DNA of 9,501 nucleotides from CAZOGW01 sp964579415 (GTDB taxonomy: Bacteria > Actinomycetota > Acidimicrobiia > Spongiisociales > UBA5794). Positions within the stretch are counted from its first letter, which is position 1. Each line of letters opens with the position of its first letter. Shown piece after piece: positions 3,908 through 9,501 of the stretch. The notes beneath the pieces were generated by a model. The model made no database searches. It was not told where the DNA came from and worked only from the letters and a program-made list of their open reading frames with translations. The translations under genes and the position numbers were made by a program. The stretch lies in the NCBI GenBank assembly GCA_964579415.1, contig CAZOGW010000117.1, positions 1-9,501 of the forward strand, read 5' to 3'.

Positions 3908-6900
3908 ATGGCGCGCTACGCCGAGCTGCACTGCCACACCAACTTCAGCCTCCTCGACGGGGCTTCGCATCCGGCGGACCTGGTGGCCCGGGCCGCCGAG
4001 CTGGAGTACACGGCGCTGGGGATCACCGACCACGACGGGTTCCGCGGCGCCGTCAAGGTGCACATGGCGGCCCGGGAAATGGGGATGCCGGTGGTCTACG
4101 GCACCGAGGTGGGGATGCCCCGGGAACCCGCCGCCGCGCCTCCACCCTCACGCCCGCGCCGCCGGCAGCCGCCGCAGCCGGAGGACACCCCGGTGGCGGG
4201 ACCGCGGCGGGGACGGACCAAACGCATGCACGGCACCAAGCCGGTGGAGCGACCGCCCACCGACCACCTCGTCCTGCTCGCCCCCGACCCCACCGGGTAC
4301 GCCGCCATCAGCCGGTTCGTCACCCTGGGTCAGCGCCGCGGGGTCAAGGACGCTCCCGCCTACGACTACGGAGACCTCGACGAGGCCTCCCGGAGCGGGA
4401 GCCTGGTGGCCCTCACCGGGTGCCGCCGGGGGGCGGTCCCCCGGGCGGCGGAGGCAGGTGACCTCGACGCCGCGGTGACGGCGGCCTCCCGGCTCCGTGA
4501 GCTGTTCCCCGGCAGGCTCCACGTGGAGCTGTGGCACCACGGCATGCCCGGCGACGACCGGCGCAACGACCTGCTCGCCGAGGTGGCGGCCCGGCTCGGG
4601 CTTCCCACCGTCGCCGCCAACAACGCCCACTACGCCCGGCGGGAGGACGCCGACCTCGCCGAGGTGCTTGCCGCCGTCGCCGGGCGTCGCGACCTCGACG
4701 CCGCCTACGGGTTCAGCCCCGCCACCGACCTGCGCCACCTGCGCACCCCTGCCGAGATGGCCCGCCGTTTCGCCCGCTACCCGGGGGCCGTGGAGCGGGC
4801 CGCCGAGCTGGGGACGGCCCTGGCGTTCGACCTCAAGCTGGTGGTGCCCCGCCTCCCCGACTTCCTCCTCCCCGACGGTCATCCCGACGAGGACGCCTAC
4901 CTGCGCCACCTGGTACTGGAGGGCGCCCGGGACGCCTATCCGGGGGCAGGGAAGTACGGCATCGCCCCCGCCCCACTGGCCCGCATCGACGAGGAACTGG
5001 GCGTGATCGCCGAGCTGGGCTACGCCGGGTTCTTCCTGGTGGCCCGGGACCTGGTGATGTATGCCCGGGAGCAGGACATCCACTGCCAGATCCGCGGTTC
5101 GGGCGCCGACTCGGTGGTGTGCCGCTGCATCGGGCTCACCCGGGTCGACCCCATCGCCCTGCGCCTCCCCTTCGAGCGCTTCCTCTCCACCGAGCGGGGC
5201 CGACCCCCCGACATCGACATCGACTTCGAGGCCGACCGCCGCGAGGAGGTGATCCAGTACTGCTACCGCCGCTACGGGAGGGACCGGGCGGCGATGGTCT
5301 CCAACGTCAACACCTACCGGGCCCGCTCGGTGCTCCAGGACGTGGGCAAGGCGTTCGGGCTCACCGCGGCGCAGGTCACCGCCCTGACCAGGTACCTCGA
5401 CCACCGCGGCACCCGGCACCTCGCCGAGGCGGTGGAACTGCCTCCCGGGCTCACCACCGACCTCATCCTCGACGCCTGCCGCCGCCTCGACGGCTTCCCC
5501 CGCCACCTCTCCATCCACTCCGGGGGCATGGTGGTGGCGCAGACCCCGCTGTGGCAGACCGTCCCCATCGAGTGGGCCCGCATGGAGGACCGCACCGTGC
5601 TGCAGTGGGACAAGGACGACTGCGCCGCCATGGGGATCGTCAAGATCGACCTGCTCGCCCTCGGCGCCCTCAACGCCCTGCACCTGTCGGTGGACGCCAT
5701 CCGGGACACCCACGGCGTCGACGTAGACCTCTCCGTGATACCCCAGGAACCGGAGATCTACGGCATGTTGACCCGGGCCGACACCGTCGGGGTGTTCCAG
5801 GTGGAGTCGCGGGCGCAGATGGCGACCCTGCCCCGCATGAAGCCGGCCACGTTCTACGACCTCGCCGTCGAGGTGGCGCTGATCCGTCCCGGCCCCATCC
5901 AGGGCCATTCGGTGCATCCCTACCTGCGGCGCCGCAACAAGGAGGAGCCGGTGCGCTACCCCCACCTCTCCACCATCCCGGTGCTGGAGAAGACCCTGGG
6001 GGTGCCGGTCTTCCAGGAACAGCTCATGGAGATGGCCCGCATCTGCGCCGGGTTCACCCCGGGCCAGTCCGACCGGCTGCGCCAGGCGATGACCCACAAG
6101 CGCTCCGACGAGGCGATGGCGATGCTGCGCGACGAGGTGTACCAGGGCATGGCCGGCAACGGCATCACCGGCGCCGCAGCCGACGAGATCTGGGAGAAGC
6201 TGCAGGGCTTCGCCTCGTTCGGGTTCCCCGAGTCGCACTCGGTGTCCTTCGCCTTCATCGTCTACGCCGCCTCCTGGCTCAAGTACCACTGGCCCACCGA
6301 GTTCTTCTGCGGGCTGCTCAACGCCCAGCCGATGGGCTTCTACACCCCCAACTCGCTGGTCCAGGACGCCGTCCACCACGGTGTCGCCGTCCTCGGCCCC
6401 GACGTCAACCACTCCCGGTTCGACTGCACCGTGGAGGACGCCGATCTCGCCGACGAGGTGGTGGAGTACCTGGGGACGCGGTGGCGGCGGGGGAGGGGAG
6501 CCGAGACCGACCCGCCACGGCGGGCGGTGGCACTTCGGGTGGGCCTGCGCTACGTGCGCAACCTGGGGGAGGCGGACATCAACCGCATCGAGGCGGCCCG
6601 CGCCGTCGCCGGTGCCTTCACCTCCACCGCCGACCTGGCGCAGCGAACCGGTATCCCCCTCGACGGCCTCGAGTCGCTGGCGGCCGCGGGGGCGCTGGCC
6701 CCGCTGGGAGTGGACCGGCGTGACGGCATCTGGGCCGCCGGTGCCCTCGCCGGGATGGGGCCCGACCGCCTCCCCCTCGCCGCCGGGGTGGCGGCGCCAC
6801 CGCTGCCGGCGATGAGCCCTCCCCAGGAGGTCCAGGCCGACCTGTGGTCGACGGGTATCTCGGTGACCCATCCGGTGACGTTCTTGCGCGACGCCCTCAC

Positions 6901-7222
6901 CGAGGCGGGCTGCCTGCCCATCAGCGAGGCGCTGGCGCTGCGCCGCCACGGCGCCCGGGCCCGGGTCGGCGGCATGATCACCCACCGCCAGCGGCCGGGG
7001 ACGGCGGGCAACGTCCGCTTCCTCAACCTCGAGGACGAGACCGGCCTGCTCAACGTCGTGGTGCTGCCCCCGGTGTGGGAGGCCCACTACGAGGTGGCGC
7101 GCAAGGCGGTGGGAGTGGTCGTCGGGGGAGTACTGGAGCACCGCGACGGCGTCACCAACCTGGTGGCCCACGAATTCGAGCGCTGGCCGGTCACCGGCAC
7201 CACCAGCCGGGACTTCCGCTAG
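3908..7222 (+). CDS. dnaE2: Error-prone DNA polymerase DnaE2 (C-family)
   Basis: A 1104-residue C-family polymerase for damage-induced translesion synthesis. N-terminal PHP domain: HCH (8-10), D17, TDHDG (40-44), E67. A Pro/Arg-rich stretch (about 71-118) precedes DHLVLLA (119-125). Polymerase core: RGSGADS (396-402), catalytic aspartates D435 and D437 in PDIDIDFE, and the third D581 in VKIDLLALG. The region around 690-800 has QEQLMEMA and FGFPESHSVSFA. Helix-hairpin-helix residues lie around 880-930. An OB fold follows (about 1016-1058: ARVGGMITHRQR, FLNLEDETG). The C-terminal SRDFR is typical of DnaE2 rather than replicative DnaE1. A QADLW (976-980) before the OB fold resembles a sliding-clamp motif. 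The ATG fits both the PHP alignment and the -10. A LexA box controls it. No imuA/imuB homologue lies beside it, and the next gene is an unrelated lipoprotein. Confidence 0.95.
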   Translation: MARYAELHCHTNFSLLDGASHPADLVARAAELEYTALGITDHDGFRGAVKVHMAAREMGMPVVYGTEVGMPREPAAAPPPSRPRRRQPPQPEDTPVAGPRRGRTKRMHGTKPVERPPTDHLVLLAPDPTGYAAISRFVTLGQRRGVKDAPAYDYGDLDEASRSGSLVALTGCRRGAVPRAAEAGDLDAAVTAASRLRELFPGRLHVELWHHGMPGDDRRNDLLAEVAARLGLPTVAANNAHYARREDADLAEVLAAVAGRRDLDAAYGFSPATDLRHLRTPAEMARRFARYPGAVERAAELGTALAFDLKLVVPRLPDFLLPDGHPDEDAYLRHLVLEGARDAYPGAGKYGIAPAPLARIDEELGVIAELGYAGFFLVARDLVMYAREQDIHCQIRGSGADSVVCRCIGLTRVDPIALRLPFERFLSTERGRPPDIDIDFEADRREEVIQYCYRRYGRDRAAMVSNVNTYRARSVLQDVGKAFGLTAAQVTALTRYLDHRGTRHLAEAVELPPGLTTDLILDACRRLDGFPRHLSIHSGGMVVAQTPLWQTVPIEWARMEDRTVLQWDKDDCAAMGIVKIDLLALGALNALHLSVDAIRDTHGVDVDLSVIPQEPEIYGMLTRADTVGVFQVESRAQMATLPRMKPATFYDLAVEVALIRPGPIQGHSVHPYLRRRNKEEPVRYPHLSTIPVLEKTLGVPVFQEQLMEMARICAGFTPGQSDRLRQAMTHKRSDEAMAMLRDEVYQGMAGNGITGAAADEIWEKLQGFASFGFPESHSVSFAFIVYAASWLKYHWPTEFFCGLLNAQPMGFYTPNSLVQDAVHHGVAVLGPDVNHSRFDCTVEDADLADEVVEYLGTRWRRGRGAETDPPRRAVALRVGLRYVRNLGEADINRIEAARAVAGAFTSTADLAQRTGIPLDGLESLAAAGALAPLGVDRRDGIWAAGALAGMGPDRLPLAAGVAAPPLPAMSPPQEVQADLWSTGISVTHPVTFLRDALTEAGCLPISEALALRRHGARARVGGMITHRQRPGTAGNVRFLNLEDETGLLNVVVLPPVWEAHYEVARKAVGVVVGGVLEHRDGVTNLVAHEFERWPVTGTTSRDFR

Positions 7223-7237
7223 GGGCGGAAACTCATC

Positions 7238-7267
7238 TTGCCGCCCCCGGCGGAGGAGTGACATACT
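7238..7267 (+). promoter_or_regulatory. Candidate promoter of the lipoprotein pair
   Basis: In the 91-bp gap after dnaE2, TTGCCG (7238-7243) and CATACT (7262-7267) are 18 bp apart and match sigma-70-type consensus at about four of six positions each. An alternative -10 is TACTCT at 7264-7269. The implied 5' leader is about 40 nt and carries a strong Shine-Dalgarno. Read-through from dnaE2 cannot be excluded, since no clear terminator is seen. Confidence 0.4.
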
Positions 7268-7300
7268 CTCGCCCGTCCCGAGCCACGAGGGCCCGGGCTG

Positions 7301-7309
7301 AGGAGGAGG
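7301..7309 (+). promoter_or_regulatory. Ribosome binding site of the thioredoxin lipoprotein
   Basis: AGGAGGAGG contains two overlapping AGGAGG cores; the first is seven bases and the second four bases from the ATG at 7314. It fixes the start and shows that this gene, unlike dnaE2, is translated from a leadered mRNA. Confidence 0.8.
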
Positions 7310-7313
7310 CGAC

Positions 7314-7880
7314 ATGGCACATCGTTGGCGCACCGCGCTCGCCGCTGCGGCCCTGGTGGTGCTCACCGCCGCCTGCAGCGGGGACGGCGGGGCCACCGGC
7401 GGCGCCGAAGACCTGCCACCCCCGCTTCCCGAAGGCGTCGAACTGGACCCCGCCGACGAGTTGGCGCCGCCCGCCCCCGAGTTTTCTGCGACCCTGATCG
7501 ACGGCACCGAGATCGCCATCGCCGACCTGTGGGCCGACCGACCCGTGGTGCTGGTGTTCACCGCCGGCTGGTGCGAACACTGCGCCACCCTCCACGAGGA
7601 ACTCGACGAGGTGGTCTCCGGCTACGACGACATGGTGGCGCTGGTGGGAGTCGCCGACGAGGAAGACACCGAGATCGAGCAGTACGTCGCCGACCTCGGT
7701 ATCCACCGGCCCATGGCTCTGGTTCCCATCGACGTGTGGGACACCTACGCCGTCAGCGAGGCCCCGCTGGTGGCCCTGGTCGGCCCCGGCGGCAAGCTGC
7801 TCCGCGGCTGGCCCGGCGGGGTCGATGCCGAGGTCCTCCGTGAGCAACTCGACGCCCTCGTCCCCGACGATGCCCGGTAG
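7314..7880 (+). CDS. Thioredoxin-like (TlpA/ResA family) lipoprotein
   Basis: A 188-residue exported thiol-disulfide protein. The N-terminus is a lipoprotein signal: MAHRWRT, a hydrophobic run (8-18), then LTAAC with the lipidated Cys at 21, followed by a flexible Gly/Pro/Asp/Glu linker to about residue 50. The thioredoxin domain starts at APEFSATLIDGTEI (54-67), has the redox motif WCEHC (C87 and C90) after VVLVFTAG, and a cis-proline at P151 in SEAPLVALV. The closing strand is GKLLRGWPGG. The layout matches TlpA/ResA/DsbE-like redox proteins on the outer face of the membrane, which reduce or isomerise protein or cytochrome thiols. The partner is unknown; no cytochrome maturation genes are adjacent. 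The strong AGGAGG fixes the start. It overlaps the next lipoprotein gene by 11 bp, so the two are probably co-translated. Confidence 0.92.
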   Translation: MAHRWRTALAAAALVVLTAACSGDGGATGGAEDLPPPLPEGVELDPADELAPPAPEFSATLIDGTEIAIADLWADRPVVLVFTAGWCEHCATLHEELDEVVSGYDDMVALVGVADEEDTEIEQYVADLGIHRPMALVPIDVWDTYAVSEAPLVALVGPGGKLLRGWPGGVDAEVLREQLDALVPDDAR

Positions 7881-8328
7881 CCGCCCCACCCGCGCCCTAC
7901 AGGCGGCGCTGGCGGTGCTGCTGGTGCTGACCGCGGCCTGCTCCGGTGACGGAGGCGCGGAGGAGGGCGACCAGATCGCATTGCGGGTGGTCATCCCCGA
8001 CGGCAACATCCGCCCCGAAGGTTCCGACTGCGCCGGGGCGCGGCCCTACCGCCACGTGCGCCCCGGCGTGTCGTACTCGTTGCAGTCCGGAGAGGGCGAC
8101 GTCCTCGCCGACGGCGAGCTCCCCAGCGGTGTCGCCGAGAACGCCGACCCCAGCATCGACTGGGAGGACCTCGCCCGCATCCCCACCGTGTGCATCATGG
8201 AACTGGCCTTCACCGGCATCCCCGAGCACGACGAGTACGCCCTCCACATCGACGGGGTGAGCCCGATGCCGTTCACCTCCGCCGACGTCGCCCTGGGCAC
8301 CCCGATCGTCCTCATCCTTCCCAACTGA
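7870..8328 (+). CDS. Small secreted lipoprotein of unknown function
   Basis: A 152-residue lipoprotein with signal MPGSRPTRAL, hydrophobic run 11-20 and lipobox VLTAAC (Cys 24). The mature part is about 128 residues, probably beta-rich (QIALRVVIPDG, YSLQSG, ALGTPIVLILPN). It has only two cysteines besides the lipidated one, C54 (GSDCAGARPY) and C108 (PTVCIMELAF), which could form a disulfide. I do not recognise the family. The start ATG lies inside the last codons of the thioredoxin lipoprotein (11-bp overlap), implying translational coupling. An alternative in-frame GTG at 7840 has a GAGG six bases upstream and would add ten residues. I prefer 7870 because it gives a normal lipoprotein n-region. 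Its pairing with a thiol-disulfide lipoprotein suggests, without proving, that it is a client or partner. Confidence 0.82.
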   Translation: MPGSRPTRALQAALAVLLVLTAACSGDGGAEEGDQIALRVVIPDGNIRPEGSDCAGARPYRHVRPGVSYSLQSGEGDVLADGELPSGVAENADPSIDWEDLARIPTVCIMELAFTGIPEHDEYALHIDGVSPMPFTSADVALGTPIVLILPN

Positions 8329-8335
8329 GGGCTGG

Positions 8336-8365
8336 TTGCGCCACCGGCGCGGCCGGCACTAGGTT
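8336..8365 (+). promoter_or_regulatory. Candidate promoter of the M6 protease gene
   Basis: TTGCGC (8336-8341), 18-bp spacer, TAGGTT (8360-8365), in the 121-bp gap after the second lipoprotein gene. Predicted transcription start near 8372 would give a leader of roughly 78 nt with a good Shine-Dalgarno. A short GC hairpin, CGGTG-CGG-CACCG (8369-8381), falls at the predicted 5' end. Confidence 0.42.
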
Positions 8366-8366
8366 G

Positions 8367-8410
8367 CCCGGTGCGGCACCGCGGAGACGGCGAAGTCCCG
8401 GTGCTGCGAC
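8367..8410 (+). repeat. Imperfect direct repeat in the M6 protease leader
   Basis: CCCGGTGCGGCACC (8367-8380) and CCCGGTGCTGCGAC (8397-8410) recur at a 30-base offset; the first eight bases are identical. They flank the predicted transcription start and leader. They could bind a regulator on one face of the helix about three turns apart, or be chance in GC-rich DNA. Confidence 0.3.
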
Positions 8411-8435
8411 CGAGGGAGATTGGGTCGATTGATCG

Positions 8436-8444
8436 AGGGAGGAG
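8436..8444 (+). promoter_or_regulatory. Ribosome binding site of the M6 protease
   Basis: AGGGAGGAG ends five bases before the ATG at 8450. It decides the start and places the signal peptide at the N-terminus. Confidence 0.75.
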
Positions 8445-8449
8445 AGCCC

Positions 8450-9501
8450 ATGGACATTCATGTCGAACGCGCGCGCTCTGGGGGGCTGAGGACACGATCG
8501 AGTGTCATCGTTGCCGCCCTGGCGCTACTACTTGCACTGGCGGCCCTGGTACCGACAGGTGCCCGTGCCCAGGACGGTGAGGAGGCGGAGAGCCCGTTCC
8601 AGCCGGTCGACCAGCAGAACTGGGTCGACCAGGCGGACCTCACCTGGGACGCCTACAACCCGATCCGGCCCGATGCATGGAACACAGACACCACCAGTAC
8701 CGGCACCCAGAACCAGTACCGCACCGGCATCATCCTGATGGAGTTCCCCGACCAGCCGTTCCTCATCTCGACGGCGGCGGAGAGCCACCCGTTCGGCAAC
8801 CCGCAGCCGGGCTGGACCCCGGTGCCGCCGGGTGACGTCAACGAATGGTACGAGGAGTACTACTCGGTGCCCAACGAGTACAACGGCGGCCAGACGCTGC
8901 ACGGGTACTGGATGGAGACGTCACACGGGCGCATCGGCGTCACCGTCGACGTGTACGGGCCTTACATGATGCCGGGCACCTCGTTCGAGTACGGCATCCC
9001 CGACGGGAGCTTCAACAGCCCGGTCAACCAGTACTGCCCGCAGGGTTACACCTGTGGCCGCAACATCCGCAACGACGGCAACGCCCCCTTCCGGGCTGAG
9101 GTGATCGCCAACGGCGGCACCTGTCCCGGCACCGGCACCTCCAACTGCGGCTACAACAACCTGTTCTACGTCACCGCCGGCCACGACGAGACGTCGACCT
9201 GGCAGGAGTTCGGCGAGATGCTGTTCGCCGACCGCAACGACGTCCCCGCGTCGCTGGGCCCCCCGGGAGCCACCGAGGGCCCGGTGCTCAACAACGCCGG
9301 CACGGTGATGACCAACTGGGCCAACACCCGCTACATCGAGTGGACCTCGTGGCGCTCGGCGGCCAACCACTGGCCCAACGCCTCGGGTAGCACCTCGACC
9401 CAGGCGGAGAACTCCGGCCAGGGTGTGTTCGCCCACGAGTTCAGCCACCTGCGTGGCCTGCCCGACAACTACAACAACCCGTTCGCCGACAACCAGCGCA
9501 A
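8450..9501 (+). CDS. Secreted M6-family metalloprotease (immune inhibitor A-like), 5' part
   Basis: The first 350 codons of a secreted zinc protease; the gene continues beyond the right edge. A Sec signal peptide has a basic n-region (RARSGGLRTRSS), hydrophobic core at 19-34 (VIVAALALLLALAALV) and a likely cleavage after ARA (38-40). The mature N-terminus has WVDQADLTWDAY, then the M6-like opening strand TGIILMEFPDQPF (92-104). EWYEEYYSVPNEYNGG (132-147) and GYWMETSHGRIGVTVDVYGPY (152-172) follow, as in proteases of this family. The zinc motif is HEFSH (329-333), followed by LRGLPDNYNN, the M6 form of HExxHxxGLPD. Four cysteines at 196, 202, 225 and 233 may form disulfides. M6 enzymes are often followed by C-terminal domains; these are not visible. 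Substrate and any cell-surface anchoring are unknown. It is downstream of the lipoprotein pair, with its own promoter. Confidence 0.92.
   Translation, partial: MDIHVERARSGGLRTRSSVIVAALALLLALAALVPTGARAQDGEEAESPFQPVDQQNWVDQADLTWDAYNPIRPDAWNTDTTSTGTQNQYRTGIILMEFPDQPFLISTAAESHPFGNPQPGWTPVPPGDVNEWYEEYYSVPNEYNGGQTLHGYWMETSHGRIGVTVDVYGPYMMPGTSFEYGIPDGSFNSPVNQYCPQGYTCGRNIRNDGNAPFRAEVIANGGTCPGTGTSNCGYNNLFYVTAGHDETSTWQEFGEMLFADRNDVPASLGPPGATEGPVLNNAGTVMTNWANTRYIEWTSWRSAANHWPNASGSTSTQAENSGQGVFAHEFSHLRGLPDNYNNPFADNQR

Noticed and set aside
4531..4640. Tandem CGCC/GGC-rich short repeats in several genes suggesting a repeat array
   Set aside because: They follow codon rhythm in a very GC-rich genome; no regular repeat-spacer structure or CRISPR-like unit is present.
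4531..6723. A 730-codon open frame on the plus strand inside dnaE2
   Set aside because: Arg/Pro/Gly-rich out-of-frame shadow with no domain signature; the dnaE2 frame carries the conserved motifs.
7241..7253. CCGCC-CCC-GGCGG hairpin after dnaE2 as a terminator
   Set aside because: The stem is only five base pairs with a three-base loop, there is no T-run, and it sits within the candidate promoter of the next gene.
4148..7588. A 1146-codon open frame on the minus strand, opposite dnaE2
   Set aside because: Its translation is biased to Gly, Val, His, Gln, Arg and Asp with no recognisable domain, as expected when a GC-rich gene is read antisense. dnaE2 explains the region fully.
7825..7869. 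Upstream ATG extending the second lipoprotein by 15 residues
   Set aside because: It would place the lipoprotein signal after a long polar n-region (MPRSSVSNSTPSSPT) and no Shine-Dalgarno precedes it. ATG 7870, or possibly GTG 7840, is better.
8371..8580. A 69-codon open frame starting at a GTG five bases after the TAGGTT hexamer, overlapping the M6 signal peptide out of frame
   Set aside because: The position is intriguing given the leaderless genes upstream, but the spacing is one base short of the pattern, the peptide is Arg/Cys-rich with no family likeness, and the M6 gene has its own strong Shine-Dalgarno.

Overview
The window is very GC-rich and has the third-position GC bias of a high-GC actinobacterium. 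Leaderless starts, a LexA operator of the Gram-positive/actinobacterial type, an error-prone DnaE2 polymerase and tandem secreted lipoproteins all fit Actinomycetota. A lineage near Acidimicrobiia is my inference; no rRNA or other marker is present to fix it. I see no tRNA, rRNA, CRISPR array, insertion sequence or prophage gene.

Layout. At the left edge, on the minus strand, lies the 5' part of ychF (P-loop ATPase/GTPase), preceded by a complete kynureninase gene (kynU). Divergent from kynU is a 323-residue protein I do not recognise. It converges on a small bacterial PH-domain gene (minus strand) with distinctly lower GC. Divergent from that is a small membrane protein, whose 3' end overlaps tail-to-tail with a double-ACT-domain gene on the minus strand. 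Divergent from the ACT gene is dnaE2, 1104 residues, with a perfect 14-bp LexA box just upstream of its -10 element. Then come two overlapping lipoprotein genes, the first a TlpA/ResA-like thioredoxin, and a secreted M6-family (immune inhibitor A-like) metalloprotease that runs off the right edge just after its HExxH motif.

The most coherent signal is regulatory. Six genes (kynU, the 323-aa gene, the PH gene, the membrane gene, the ACT gene and dnaE2) each have a TANNNT hexamer ending 6 or 7 nt before the start codon and no Shine-Dalgarno sequence. This predicts leaderless mRNAs from three back-to-back divergent promoter pairs. By contrast ychF, the thioredoxin lipoprotein and the M6 protease have recognisable ribosome binding sites.

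Functionally the window is a mosaic: tryptophan catabolism (kynU), SOS mutagenesis (dnaE2, without imuA/imuB partners in view), amino-acid sensing (ACT protein) and an extracytoplasmic block (thiol-disulfide lipoprotein, small two-cysteine lipoprotein, secreted protease). No clearly new multi-gene system is evident. The points most worth following are the leaderless promoter architecture, the apparently solitary LexA-controlled DnaE2 with a QADLW clamp-like motif, and the coupled lipoprotein pair.
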